Shown: positions 20,994-31,952 of the stretch, in pieces
Layout: each line of letters begins with the position of its first letter
Numbering within the stretch: the stretch's first letter is position 1
DNA from: SZUA-22 sp963751695
GTDB taxonomy: Bacteria > Bacteroidota > Ignavibacteria > Ignavibacteriales > Melioribacteraceae
Assembly: GCA_963751695.1 (NCBI GenBank)
Contig: CAVVVP010000003.1
Location: 1 to 64,000, forward strand
Direction of reading: 5' to 3'
DNA length: 64,000 nucleotides
Notes under the pieces: model-generated
What the model was told of the DNA's origin: nothing
Seen by the model: the letters and a program-made list of their open reading frames with translations, nothing else
Databases searched by the model: none
Program-made: the position numbers and the translations under genes

Positions 20994-23900
20994 TCATTTA
21001 TTTGTAACTTCTTTTTTGTTCAGTTCTTTATTTTCATATTCATGCGGAGTTACCCCAAACAACTTTTTAAAACATTTTGAAAAATATGAGGGTTGACTGA
21101 ATCCAACTTCGTAGGCAACTTCACTTATATTTCCAAAGTCCTTTTTAATTAATTCGGCTCCTCTTTTTAATCTGTACTTTCTAATAAAGTCACTTGGCTG
21201 TTCACCTAGACAGTGCTGAAAATTTTCTATACAACTGAGATCTGCTCATTGCGAGACCCTCTGCAAAATCTTCAACACTGAAAAGTGTGTCAGACAGATT
21301 TTCCTCAATTATTTTGATTGCTTTCTCAATAAATTCTTTATCGGTAGATGAAACCGCCACTTCCGCAGGATGAATTTCAGCTTCTCTTAAGTATTTTTCA
21401 CGCAATGCTCTTCTCTGAGCAATCAAATTTTTAATTCTAACCTTTAATTCATGTTCATTAAAAGGTTTTATTATGTAATCATCAGCACCAGTTTCAAGTC
21501 CCTCTATTTTATCTTCGTCAGATGCTTTTGCCGTAAGGAGAATTATTGGAATGTGAGATGTTTTTTCTTCTTGTTTTAGCAACCGGCACATTTCGTCACC
21601 ATTCATCTCAGGCATCATTATGTCGCTGATAATGATGTCAGGAATTGTATCAATAGCTTTCTCATATCCTTGATTACCATTTTCCGCGGTGATGATCTGA
21701 TAGTTTTCTTTCAAAATGTCTGATACGAATTTCATCACATCCACATTATCTTCAACAACCAATACAATCGGATTTCCACTATCCTCAACAATTTCATCAT
21801 GTAAAACTTGAGCTTTAATATCTGGGAAATCAAATTCTTTATTGTCATCCAGAATTATATCTTCCTCAGAGAAATGATCTTTACCCTTTCGTAGTGTAAT
21901 AGAAAAAGTACTTCCCTTTCCTTTTTCGCTTTCCACATCAATAGTTCCTTTGTGCATCTGTACCAGCTCTTTTGTAAGAGCAAGTCCAATCCCAGTTCCT
22001 TCATGAGCAGGTGCACCTTCCTTTATCACTTGGTAAAACCGATTGAAGAGTTTTGGGAGTTCTTCTTCGGCAATTCCAATTCCACTATCCATAATTTCTA
22101 TTTCCACCTTATCTTCAGTCTCTGCTATGCTGACGTTAATTTTACCTCTGGCATGAGTAAATTTTAGAGCATTGTAAATCAGATTGGAAATTATTTTTTG
22201 AAGTTTTTCTTTGTCAAAGTAAACCATAATTTTTTTAGATGAAGATTCAACGGAAATTTGAATTTCTTTTCTTTCTGCAAAAGAGACGAACGACATCACT
22301 AATCCCTTTGTGAAAGAGACAATATCATTTTCAGATACACAAAGTTTCATCTTGCCTGCTTCCAGTTTAGACAGATCGAGTAATTCATTAATCAGGTTTA
22401 AAAGTCTTCCAGAATTTTTCAACACCATATTGAAGACTTCTCGTTTTTCTGAACTCTTTTCTTCACTCAATAATCCTTCTATCGGTCCTTTTATTAGTGT
22501 TAATGGCGTTCTGAATTCATGAGAAATATTTGCAAAAAAGTTCGATTTCATTCGGTCTACTTCTTTCAGTTTTTGCGTTTCAAACTCTTTCATTTTCAGT
22601 TCGTTCTTTATTCTTAATCTTCTTGCCTGAAGAATCCAGGTATACGATAGAATACCTAGAAATATTAAAACATATATCGTATATGCCCACCATGTTAACC
22701 ACCATGGAGGATTTATAAATATTTCAAGTGTGGCAGGTGTTGTTGCCCAAACTCCATCACAATTTGCCCCAATCACTTTGAACCTGTATCTGCCGTGAGA
22801 AAGATTAGTATAACCGGCACTTCTCCGCAAACCAGCATCACGCCAGTCTTGATCATAGTTTTCAAGCATAATTCTATATCTATTTTCTTCCGGTCTTGTA
22901 TAGTGAAGAGCGGCATAATCTATTGTTATATCATTTTGCCAATGTTCCAGCTCAATTGATTTAGTGAGCTCAATTGGTTTGTTAAGTGGAGAATCTTTAC
23001 CAAATAAGAGTGTTTCATCAAATATTTTTATTTCGGTTATGGCCATTTTTGGAGGGGAAGGATTTTGATAAATTCTATCGGGCTTAAATTTCATCAGAAT
23101 ACTTGGTGTTGTTAGAAAAATCTCATCAGTGGTTTTTAAATAATGTGCGCCAACGAGATCTTCTCCTCCAAGATCGAATTCATAAAATCTATCATATTTG
23201 CCATCTGGAGAAAATTTAATAAGGTGCTTTGTGCTGCGGCAATAGATATTTCCTTTTCTATCCTCAAAAAAATCCTCAATTCTGTCTTCAGCCGGTAATC
23301 CATCTTTCTGAGTGAAATTTTCATGAATTTCTCTCTCAATGTCATATAGTGTTACACCTCCAAGTCGAGTTGCAATCCAAAGCCGATTTTTACTATCTAT
23401 GAGTATTCCGGTAGCATTAAATCCACCCGAAATACTTTTAAATGGAATTCTTGTAAATTCTTCTTTCGTCTTGTTAAAATAGTTTAATGTCCTATCGTAA
23501 CAGGCAACCCATACCCCCCAGATGGATCCAAACCCATCACATTGATCTCTTCTGGATCGTCTTTATTGGTTGCGTACCCGGAAACATAGTAATGTTTAAA
23601 TTTCTGTTTAATCGGATCGTATTTATTGAGACCTCCCCCATATGTACCAATCCAAATTGTGCCCTCGTTATCCGCGGCAATTCCATTAATGTATGGATGT
23701 GAAAAACTTTCACTACTATTGGCTTTATGTGTAAAACAGTTAATATTATTACTTGAGGGATTGTAAACCCAAAGAATATCATCTCCATCCTCCACTTAAC
23801 CACAAGTTTCCTTTCTTATCTTCGGTGATCTGATTAATTATGAATTTCTTATTACAGTCTTTCTGATTTAATATTCACCTTTACTTTTTGGAATGTGCTA

Positions 23901-25100
23901 TTTAGTCCATCATATAGCATAAGTCCATTATTTGTTCCTACCCAAATCTTGCCATCATTTGCTTCATAAAAGCATCTGATTTTTTCTTCATCAATTCCAT
24001 TTGAATTTTTCGTTCCATAGTAATATTGTTCAATTTGGTTTAGCGATTGATCGATTCTTGTAACTCCGTCGTTGAAAAACAGGCAGCCAGATCGTGCCTG
24101 AATTATCCTCAAATAGATTATGGAAATATCCTGGCAAGATGCTCGTTGAGATCATACTGTTATGTCTATAGACTTCAAAATTTTTAGTCTTCATGTCGAA
24201 CTTTATCAATCCGCCCCCTTGAGTTCCGCCCCAGAGATTTCCATTCCTATCAATAAGCAAAGAGAGGATATTATCTGAACTGTATCGAATAAATTCAGAT
24301 TTGGTAATTGGATAGAACGTAAATGATTTTTTTACATCATCATAATAAGCTAAACCATTTCCGTATGTACCGACCCAGAATTTATTTTTTTCACTCTCAA
24401 TAATTGAGAATAAATTATTGTTCCTATCATATTTCTTGCCCGGTTTTACTTGAATTACTTCTATTTTAAAGTCTTTTATCTTTAATAAGCCATTCCTAGT
24501 ACACGCCCAAATATTTTGATCAGAATCTTCATAAAGATTGTAAACGATATATGTTTCATCGTGATCTGACTCTTTTATGAGTTTAAATTTTATTTTGTCA
24601 TTTCCAGATTCAAGCTGAGCTTTATCAATAAAATTGATCCAGCCACCATAATTGCCAAACCACATATTCCCCTTAGAATCCTCAAGAATTGCATATACTC
24701 CTTTTCCATTCAAAGCTGTAATATCGTCGTCATCACTGATATAAGAAATAATGGTATCTCTCTCACGTATATAGCGGTTCAAATATCCATCCGCACCAGC
24801 CCAAATATCTCCTCTGGAATCTTCGTACAAAACACGAAGTCTATCTTGCATTATTTCTTCGCCGCTGCTCTTATACTCCTGATAATTGTATCCATCATAT
24901 TTTATCATACCAACCCGCGAAGCAAACCACATAAATCCTAGATGGTCTTGCATAACCCATTCAATTCCATCATCAGGTAATCCATCCTTCATAGTAAGGT
25001 GTTTAAAATTTAATTCTTGCTGGGAGTGTATAGGAATTGAAGAAATGAGTGAAAAAATTAGTATTTGCAGAAAAAGAGAGATAAAGTTTTTATAACTCAT
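20994..25100 (-). pseudogene. Hybrid two-component sensor-regulator (HTCS), frameshifted
   Basis: Joined, this is a roughly 1,360-residue hybrid sensor of the type that controls polysaccharide use. It has a signal peptide (MSYKNFISLFLQILIFSL, start 25100), then two seven-bladed propellers of Reg_prop repeats (GLPDDGIEWVMQDHLGFMW and similar), a Y_Y_Y domain, a transmembrane helix (WWLTWWAYTIYVLIFLGIL), HisKA with the phosphate-accepting His in ISHEFRTPL, HATPase (NALKFTH, DSGIGI, GTGIGLAL), a receiver with Asp in IISDIMMPEMNG, and an AraC-type HTH ending at 20994. Frame breaks fall near 24090 (T run), 23860, 23805, 23510 (G run) and 21230 (T run). Open pieces include 24030-25121 and 21202-23094. 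Dispersed element copy B lies 64 bases upstream. Confidence 0.85.
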
Positions 25101-25163
25101 CGCTGACATAGAAGTCCACAATTATTGATCTATTAAATAATTACTTGTCTATTGATGAGTATT

Positions 25164-25230
25164 CCTTGAAAGAAGCCCAATTTTTTTCGGAGAGAAAGTT
25201 CAGTCAAGATTCAGAACGTTTCTCCCAAGG
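25164..25230 (-). repeat. 67-bp dispersed element, copy B
   Basis: Same architecture as the other copies, but the outer ends differ: CCTTGAAAGA opposite TCTCCCAAGG. On the minus strand this keeps all ten outer pairs by using two G-U pairs, whereas plus-strand RNA would have two A-C mismatches. It lies 64 bases upstream of the hybrid sensor gene. Confidence 0.85.
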
Positions 25231-25574
25231 AGGAAACTTAATTTTACACCTAAATTATAAGGTAAAAATTTCAATTTGTCAAAATTCTTTTAGAAAAAAG
25301 AGGTAACTTTTAATACCAAGGAAACTACCAGCCTCAGTTTTCAAATTCACTACTTTATTGGTTAACCAAATAATTTTCAATTTCATCTTATCCATTGAAT
25401 CAAAATAAAAACATCACTTTATTAAATTCTCAACACCAACTCTTGAACTATTTCAATGAGGTAAATGAGCCAATTTTCCCGGCTCCCCTCATTTCACACC
25501 CGGACCTTGATAATTATCTGCTTAACTCCTCTCGTTTTTGAGTTACCTCTCTAAAAATTCACTTAATTAACTGG
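25231..25574. other. Intergenic spacer without a gene
   Basis: About 340 bases, AT-rich, with no plausible coding frame. It holds only the imperfect hairpin at 25455-25493 and a shorter AACTC/GAGTT hairpin near 25520-25545, both past the stop of the lipoprotein gene to the right. Confidence 0.5.
25455..25493 (-). terminator. Imperfect hairpin after lipoprotein gene
   Basis: AATGAG/CTCATT and GAGCC/GGCTC arms form an interrupted stem. It has no T tract on the minus strand, so termination here is only possible, not clear. Confidence 0.35.
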
Positions 25575-26231
25575 TTAATTTGCCTTAACTGGATCAGGAT
25601 ACAAAAACCCATTAGATACTGAGGTCCAGCAGTGGAGCTTATCATTCTTGTTCGTACAAACTTGTTCTTCTTCTGAATAATAGTTGTATTTAGCATATGG
25701 CCCTAATCCCTTTCCAGATAATTTTATTTTGGCCCTATTTAGGAATATTTCTCCCTTAAATTCTCCCTCAAACAGTTTGGCTTGGCTCCCCTTGCGAACC
25801 GCTTTAATCTCAAATGTCCCCCAAGTAGTTCCTTCTAAAGTCTTCCCTCCCATTCCAATATTCTCAACTCGGTTTATAGTATAAATATGACGTGTATTTA
25901 TTTTTTTACCGTCAATCGTCATTTCTGATGGTGCCCATATCTGGGCATTACTAATATGTCTTTCTGGTCCCTCTACAATATATTCAAGTGTAGTCCCATT
26001 CAAACAACCTCCGCATTCCTTATTCAACGCTTCTGGATTAAAGTTATATTTCGTTTCTGAAGGAATAGAGCGTGCTACATCACTATCTTTTTCTGGAACA
26101 CTCATTGTTCCGTCTAGATCATTTGATCTGTTTAATTGAGTTGAACTATCCAAAATTGGTTCAACACTGTTTGATTCGTGACATCCAAAACAGAATGCCA
26201 AAATTAGCAATAAAAAAATCACATGTTTCAT
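25575..26231 (-). CDS. Lipoprotein of unknown function
   Basis: 218 residues with a signal peptide and lipobox (FCFGC, Cys at about residue 17). The mature part begins low-complexity and Ser-rich, then becomes beta-rich with Gly-containing strands (GGKTLEGTTWGTFEI, LFEGEFKGEIFLN, LSGKGLGPYAKYNYY). Six cysteines are visible in the mature part after the lipidated one, including a CGGC pair. No family recognised. The gene stands alone, with element copy C about 230 bases upstream and a hairpin downstream. Probably outer-membrane anchored. Confidence 0.75.
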   Translation of the reverse strand: MKHVIFLLLILAFCFGCHESNSVEPILDSSTQLNRSNDLDGTMSVPEKDSDVARSIPSETKYNFNPEALNKECGGCLNGTTLEYIVEGPERHISNAQIWAPSEMTIDGKKINTRHIYTINRVENIGMGGKTLEGTTWGTFEIKAVRKGSQAKLFEGEFKGEIFLNRAKIKLSGKGLGPYAKYNYYSEEEQVCTNKNDKLHCWTSVSNGFLYPDPVKAN

Positions 26232-26459
26232 TTTCTCCCCCCGAAGAAATTTGTTTTAAAAAGTTTTCTTACTTACAACTTTCGATTCTTTTTACCTCCT
26301 CATTTATTGATTTAATTATTCAAAATTTTATCATCATACCTAACTTCATTATCAGAAAACAAAAATGATAATTCTAACACTCTCGTGCTAAAGAATATCA
26401 ATCTTGTTGCATTCTTAAAAATCTATGTTAAATAATTAGTTTTCGATATTTAGAATATT

Positions 26460-26527
26460 CCTTGGGAGAAGCCCAATTTTTGTGGGAGAGAAAGCCCGAT
26501 ACAATATCCAGAACGTTTCTCTCAAGG
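26460..26527 (-). repeat. 68-bp dispersed element, copy C
   Basis: The ends match the other copies. Inside, GTTC is replaced by GCCC on the plus strand. In minus-strand RNA the inner stem still pairs because GUUC can pair with GGGC through two G-U pairs; plus-strand RNA would lose two pairs. It lies 228 bases upstream of the lipoprotein gene, the longest leader of the set. Confidence 0.85.
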
Positions 26528-26670
26528 AAAGCAGATTACCTTGTTGTATAAGTAGGTTGAGTTAAAAAATAGTTCCCCTATAATTTACAAAAACAATTAC
26601 CATTCTATTTAATTGTAAGGAAATATTACCTGTTTATGTATAGATATTCAATTAGCTAGTGATGAATAAA

Positions 26671-26698
26671 AAACCGGATCAACATATTGATCCGGTTT
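26671..26698 (-). terminator. Rho-independent terminator of the Asp-box protein gene
   Basis: A long perfect inverted repeat (AAACCGGATCAA facing TTGATCCGGTTT) with a four-base loop and a T-rich tail on the minus strand, about 25 bases past the stop of the 1,346-residue protein. Confidence 0.85.
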
Positions 26699-26722
26699 TT
26701 AAGTTAAAGCCTCAGTTGATTC

Positions 26723-29700
26723 CTATTTTATAAGAATCATCTTCTTAACTGAATTGAACTGCTGAGAACTGCTAACTGATTCTGCATTAATTCTGTAAAG
26801 GTAAACACCAGAAGCTAAGTTGCCAGCATTCCATTCAACTTGGTGCAAACCTGCATTCATAGTACCATCTGTCAAGGTTGTAACCAATTCTCCAAGTGTA
26901 TTGAATACTTGAAGTTTCACATTGCTATTAGTTGGCAGCGAGAAACTAATCTTTGTACTAGGATTGAACGGATTGGGATAATTTTGACTTAGCTCATATT
27001 GTTTTGGGATAGATACCTCATCTTCGACTCCAACATAAGCGCCTTGAATTACTAAGTTATCAATGGACCATCCCCATCCATTAGTGTTATCATCAGCGAA
27101 CAATCTAAATCTGAATAGAACGGTATCACCTGGATTGAAGTGATCGAGAAGATTAATACTATGCGATTTATACATTGCTTCTGTTCCACTTTGACCGCCA
27201 TTATATGCGTTTAACCAATCAGTATATGAGCGTGCGTCATACCCATCTTCGAGGTAAATCCAATCACTGCCGTTGTTGCCTTCAACAATAACGTAATCCC
27301 AAAATTGTGCATCACCAAATACTGTTCCCGGTTCACCAGATTCAACAATGGCAATATCATCATAATTAAGAGTTGCATCAGAAGAAGCGATAATAATTGG
27401 CACTTTCAAAACAGCTATATGATCTCTCTGATCCTGATATGGATGTGATGAATTAATTGAAGAACTGGAAAATCCAGAATTAGTGCTAATATTTAATCCC
27501 TCAAATATAAATTCTTCCTCAGCAGATTCAAAGTCTGTTGCGTAACCGGTTTGAGGTGATAATAATTGGAAAACCTCCAACTCTGTATTAGCAGATTTAT
27601 AAGTCTTGCCTTCTTTATATGAGCGCAAAGAAATTGATTTAGTATTGTAAATATCAATAGGTATACTGATTGAGGTATCAACTGCACTACTATTCATTAC
27701 TGTTACTTCAAGTTTATTATTCACAAAGACATGAGTTGAGTCATATGCTGATCTAAGGGCAGCACTTACCACAATACTAGAACTTACTTGTTTCGCAGAA
27801 AGTATACTTGGCGCCAAAGTTACCACCGGTGGTTTATGATCCGCTAGTTCAGGAAGTGACACTGACCAAATTCCTCTTCCGTGAGTAACCGCAACAACTT
27901 CATCATCGACAATTCGGAGTTCCCAAACGGATACTTGTGGCAATCCACTTTCTGCAAGATGCCAAGTTGCACCACCGTCTGTTGATTCGATCAATCCTAT
28001 ATCTGTGCCAGCCCAGATTATATCTGTATTGTAAGGCATTACTGCTACACAATATGTTGCAACATTAGGAAAACCGTTTGTACTAACAGAACCTGTACCA
28101 TATCCAGTGATGTCTTCCCAGCTTTGACCATAATCAGTTGTTCTTAATATTTTTGGTTTGCCGGAAAATGAGAATGTCGCATATGCTGTAGCCTCATCAA
28201 TCGGATGTGTATCTAATCCCGATAGACCTCCCATAGTAACTTCAGTATACGCACTCACAGGTTCGAAACTAAGTCCGCCATCTTTAGAAAGATATAAATC
28301 CGTGTTTACAGCACCTGCCCACACTATTTGGGGCTGTGCAATCGAAATTGAGACTTGAGCACTACCGCTATTTCCACCAACCTCGAGAGCAGGGATAGGA
28401 ATCAAACTCCAACTGTCACCAAAATTTTCACTTCTGTAAACTCCTTGCGTAGAAATTGAAAATAGAAGATCCGGAAAATTATATGACTTTGCTATTCGTG
28501 TAAGAAATGGTGAAACAGCATCATTATTCCAACCGCTATGTCCAACATTTGCTGCGTAAGAAGTATTCCAACCATCAACTGTTTTATAAATTCTATTAAA
28601 ATAAAGACTTCCGATCATTTTCTGGCTATCTCCATAATGCCACGAGACTTCAAATCCATCACCGCCTAAACGATAATAATATTCAGTCGTCTTATCTGCG
28701 TCAACTCCTATAAGTGATTCAAAAGTTCCGTTATCTTGTGTTCCTCCAAAATAACGACTCTCACTCGGGCTCTTGTCTCCTCCATAAAATTGCGTAGTAT
28801 TATATCCATTATCACCAACTTCATCAAATGAAGCACCGGCATCGTAAGAAACCGCAACTCCACCATCGTTTCCGTTTAGAAAGATAAATTCTTGAGAACC
28901 TTCATTTGTTACAAACATATTGATATCATGGTGGTCAGGGTGTACATAAGTATCTGTTGGATAACCCCCATAAGCATCAGAAATTGCAACTGTTTGACGA
29001 GTAAGAGATGGTATCTTTCCAGTTTCGATCCTTAATAAAAAGTCAGGAAGGTTTTCGGGATCCCAAACTTTTCCGGCTACCATTCTAAATGCAATAACGA
29101 AAGAATTTTCATACTTGTTGCCAAGATCAACAGCGAGTTCGGGTGATGCTGCAGCAGAATCATAATCAACATTATTTACAAATATCACATCTCCACGAGA
29201 AGATCTCATACTATAAACTCCATTTCGGTCCACATCCTGAAATCCACACATCAACTGCTTATTATTAGTAATATCCCAAACTTCAAAGGGGACATCAATG
29301 TAGTCCTGATATGTATAACCTGCGTTCAAATATCTGTGAGCCTTTTGAGATTTATCAGGTCCAAACCTGATCTCAATATCAGTCAATTCGGTATTGATAA
29401 GGACATTTTCATTCCAGAAATCTTTGCCAGTACCAATTCCACCATTTCGCTCTGGAAGACCGGAAGGAGTATATGTGAACAGAGTGTCAAGATCTGTGTC
29501 AACTATATTTGCAATGCCCAAAGCTGAATCAGTTGAAACATTTGATTTCCAAAGATTAATTCCTCCCATGTAAACAATATCTTCATCAAATGGATGAACT
29601 CCAATTGTATTATCGTACCATCCTTGTGCCCCCAGCCAGTTTTTGTCGGAACCGTCTATCTCTTCAACTTCTCGCCAAGAAGTTCCTCCATCCAAAGTTA

Positions 29701-30763
29701 CATACATTTTATTGGGAGAGGAATTTACAGAGGCATATAATCTATTGGTATCTGTTATTGCAGGGGCTATTTCTATTCTTCCGCCACCAAATGATGCGTA
29801 CTCAGGCAACACCCATGTTTCACCTGCATCATGGGATCTAATAACTCCAGTGGCAGTTGGTGCAAAAAGTGTGTTGAAGTTTTCTGGATTTGCTCTGAGG
29901 TCTTGAATTCTTCCACCACCAGAAAATTTTTCTATCCAAGTTATACCACCGTCATTTGTTTTAAATGTACCTGAATTAGTCGCTACTACTACGATGTTCT
30001 CATCCATCGGATCAATGACTAATCTGTTACAGAAAGAAAATTTACCGTCTTCTGCAGTCGAAGCTAATTGAAACCATGTAGTACCACCATCAATACTCTT
30101 CATAATACCATTACCTTCAATTGCGTCGGAATTGTAAAAACCTTCACCAGTTCCAGCATAAAATACGTCTCCATTAGATGCTGAAATAGCCATACAAGTA
30201 ATGGCTAGATTAGGAAGATCGTCTGACATTGGTGTCCAACTAGCTCCAGCATCAATAGTTTTCCAAATTCCGCCACCAACCGCACCGGCAAACCACGTTT
30301 GATATGTTGGATCACTAGTATCAACTAAAACAACTCTTGTTCTTCCTCCAACATTTGCAGGGCCTCTCTCAATCCAATTTAGAGGTTCTAAAAAAGCACT
30401 ATTACCTGTTGTCTTCGTCAATGAATTACGAGATTTAGCTTTTTCTAATTCTTTAAATCTATAATTTTTTTCATAGCTAGGCTTTGTTTCATCAGCTGCA
30501 GTTCGAAGTTGGGTATGTATTTCAGCAAATTTATCAGGAGAATCTGATTTCATTACACCTTTCACTCTTTGCTTTTTCTGAGACCAAACATCTTTACCAA
30601 AAGCATTTTTATTACTCTTCTGGTCCTTTAAATAATTCCGAGAATCATCATTGCTTGATAAAGATAATTTCTTATTACTTTCAATATCTTTCAAGAATAG
30701 TTGAAATGTCAGAATGGCTATTGCAAACATTAAAAAGAATCTTAAATACAGGTTTGTTTTCAC
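26723..30763 (-). CDS. Large Asp-box (sortilin-like) propeller protein, T9SS cargo
   Basis: 1,346 residues starting at a GTG that overlaps the TGA of the upstream lipoprotein gene, with TGGAG as ribosome binding site. An N-terminal signal segment (FLMFAIAILTFQLF) is followed by a two-part propeller of BNR/Asp-box repeats of the VPS10/sortilin-like type (SIDGGTTW, TNDGGITW, SHDAGETW, TLDGGTSW, STDGGATW). Near the end come an immune-activation/MAM-like jelly-roll (FADDNTNGWGWSIDNLVI) and a complete sorting domain (QNYPNPFNPSTKISFS to KKMILIK). No sialidase Arg triad or FRIP motif is evident, so a structural or binding role is more likely than hydrolysis. Surface protein, coupled with the lipoprotein before it. 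Confidence 0.85.
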   Translation of the reverse strand: MKTNLYLRFFLMFAIAILTFQLFLKDIESNKKLSLSSNDDSRNYLKDQKSNKNAFGKDVWSQKKQRVKGVMKSDSPDKFAEIHTQLRTAADETKPSYEKNYRFKELEKAKSRNSLTKTTGNSAFLEPLNWIERGPANVGGRTRVVLVDTSDPTYQTWFAGAVGGGIWKTIDAGASWTPMSDDLPNLAITCMAISASNGDVFYAGTGEGFYNSDAIEGNGIMKSIDGGTTWFQLASTAEDGKFSFCNRLVIDPMDENIVVVATNSGTFKTNDGGITWIEKFSGGGRIQDLRANPENFNTLFAPTATGVIRSHDAGETWVLPEYASFGGGRIEIAPAITDTNRLYASVNSSPNKMYVTLDGGTSWREVEEIDGSDKNWLGAQGWYDNTIGVHPFDEDIVYMGGINLWKSNVSTDSALGIANIVDTDLDTLFTYTPSGLPERNGGIGTGKDFWNENVLINTELTDIEIRFGPDKSQKAHRYLNAGYTYQDYIDVPFEVWDITNNKQLMCGFQDVDRNGVYSMRSSRGDVIFVNNVDYDSAAASPELAVDLGNKYENSFVIAFRMVAGKVWDPENLPDFLLRIETGKIPSLTRQTVAISDAYGGYPTDTYVHPDHHDINMFVTNEGSQEFIFLNGNDGGVAVSYDAGASFDEVGDNGYNTTQFYGGDKSPSESRYFGGTQDNGTFESLIGVDADKTTEYYYRLGGDGFEVSWHYGDSQKMIGSLYFNRIYKTVDGWNTSYAANVGHSGWNNDAVSPFLTRIAKSYNFPDLLFSISTQGVYRSENFGDSWSLIPIPALEVGGNSGSAQVSISIAQPQIVWAGAVNTDLYLSKDGGLSFEPVSAYTEVTMGGLSGLDTHPIDEATAYATFSFSGKPKILRTTDYGQSWEDITGYGTGSVSTNGFPNVATYCVAVMPYNTDIIWAGTDIGLIESTDGGATWHLAESGLPQVSVWELRIVDDEVVAVTHGRGIWSVSLPELADHKPPVVTLAPSILSAKQVSSSIVVSAALRSAYDSTHVFVNNKLEVTVMNSSAVDTSISIPIDIYNTKSISLRSYKEGKTYKSANTELEVFQLLSPQTGYATDFESAEEEFIFEGLNISTNSGFSSSSINSSHPYQDQRDHIAVLKVPIIIASSDATLNYDDIAIVESGEPGTVFGDAQFWDYVIVEGNNGSDWIYLEDGYDARSYTDWLNAYNGGQSGTEAMYKSHSINLLDHFNPGDTVLFRFRLFADDNTNGWGWSIDNLVIQGAYVGVEDEVSIPKQYELSQNYPNPFNPSTKISFSLPTNSNVKLQVFNTLGELVTTLTDGTMNAGLHQVEWNAGNLASGVYLYRINAESVSSSQQFNSVKKMILIK

Positions 30764-31176
30764 TTGATTTCTCCATCTAATTTGGTTTTAGAATTATTCT
30801 TTACATTTAATATATATTTATAAATATTCGGTCCATTCTTTTGAGTAATTCCTGGAATCTCTTCGATAATCAATTCGTACTCTGATTTCCATGATATTTT
30901 TCCATTTGGGATACTGTTTTCGTATGAAATTTCTTCTTCATTTAAATTATATATAAAGTATTTCACAGTATGTGGGCCGGGTATTTTAGATTTCTGTTGA
31001 CTAGTACAGAGCGCATATTCTTTATTTGAGTTCAACTCGATTTTGTAATTATTATCAAATTTTTCAACAGCTTTATTTTTCAATGAATTGGAAGAGTTTT
31101 TGTCAATCTCGCTTTCAGATGAACTACATGCACTAATAATTAGGGAAATAAAAAGGATTATATAAATTTTAGACAA
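30760..31176 (-). CDS. Small lipoprotein, function unknown
   Basis: 138 residues with a short signal peptide and lipobox (LIISAC, Cys near residue 17), then a Ser/Asn-rich linker and one small beta-rich domain (YALCTSQQKSKIPGPHTVKY, WKSEYELIIEEIPG). No family recognised. Its stop overlaps the GTG of the Asp-box protein by four bases, so the two are probably translated together. It may help anchor or assemble that protein, but this is inference from the overlap only. Confidence 0.7.
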   Translation of the reverse strand: MSKIYIILFISLIISACSSSESEIDKNSSNSLKNKAVEKFDNNYKIELNSNKEYALCTSQQKSKIPGPHTVKYFIYNLNEEEISYENSIPNGKISWKSEYELIIEEIPGITQKNGPNIYKYILNVKNNSKTKLDGEIK

Positions 31177-31401
31177 AATGTGTGATTTTTAATTAATGAA
31201 CGGTTGAAGATAGTAAGTATTTCAATTTTCTTCAAGGCAAATAACTTGGAGGGTTTTTTATAAAGATTAGTTGTTCTTAATTCTATTTCAAATAGAAAAT
31301 AGATTTCTTACGAAATTCAAATATTATAGAATTTCATCTCATTTTAGAACTGACAGAAAATATGATCATCAATTATGAGGACTATAAGCTTCAGATCTTA
31401 A

Positions 31402-31851
31402 TTACTGTTTAATAAACTCTGCATAGTATATAGTTCCGCTTGAAGATCTCCAATCTAGAACCAGTTTTCCTTCTTGTAGAACAAACTTATATTCTAAAGT
31501 TTCTGCTTGATCTGAGTTGGGAATTTTCAACTCTAAAGAAAGAGTAAAATCTGAACAGCACCATGTACCGTTTCTAGTTGAAAGAGCACAGCAATAATTT
31601 GAGGTTTGTTCAACTGTTTTGTCAGATTTTAGGACTAGTATCCACACTGTCCCAAGAGAATCAAGCTGATCGCGTTCATAACTTCCACTTTCAGACTGTC
31701 CGACCCAACTAATTTTATTCACATTCCAGCTACCTACTAATTCAGCATTATAATTAGGTTCTGTAGGATTATCATCTTCACCACACCGAATAAACAGAAG
31801 AGAAAGAACGATTATGATCAGAATCAATTTCCATGAAATTAGATCTTTCAT
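31402..31851 (-). CDS. Lipocalin-like lipoprotein
   Basis: 149 residues. Signal peptide with lipobox LLFIRC, followed by a linker (DNPTEP) common in lipoproteins of this group. The mature part (ELVGSWNVNKISW at its start, then alternating strands, VLKSDKTVEQ, GTWCCSDFTLSLEL) resembles lipocalin-like domains with a G-x-W at the first strand. Several cysteines (CCA, CC) are present. Probably a small outer-membrane-anchored beta-barrel protein with an unknown ligand. Single gene. Confidence 0.7.
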   Translation of the reverse strand: MKDLISWKLILIIIVLSLLFIRCGEDDNPTEPNYNAELVGSWNVNKISWVGQSESGSYERDQLDSLGTVWILVLKSDKTVEQTSNYCCALSTRNGTWCCSDFTLSLELKIPNSDQAETLEYKFVLQEGKLVLDWRSSSGTIYYAEFIKQ

Positions 31852-31952
31852 AATTTTTCCTCCATATATTTAGATTAAAAAGATATTTAAGTAATAAGTG
31901 TTCTCCATTCACCTCGCTAATTGTTGAAAATAAAAGTTTATTTTCCAAAGCC

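Larger units (their letters stand above)
26232..26722. other. Intergenic spacer holding element copy C and a terminator
   Basis: About 490 bases with no supported gene. It contains the dispersed element at 26460-26527 and the terminator at 26671-26698. The 228 bases between the element and the lipoprotein start are AT-rich, with no further structure that I can see. Confidence 0.6.

Noticed and set aside
23136..23345. Separate 69-residue gene inside the hybrid sensor
   Set aside because: It is an out-of-frame shadow; the sensor's own frame reads clean propeller sequence (EDFFEDRKGNIYC) through the same bases.
26723..30763. Sialidase function for the 1,346-residue Asp-box protein
   Set aside because: Asp-boxes alone do not show it; I see no FRIP motif or Arg triad, and the repeats fit sortilin-like propellers better.
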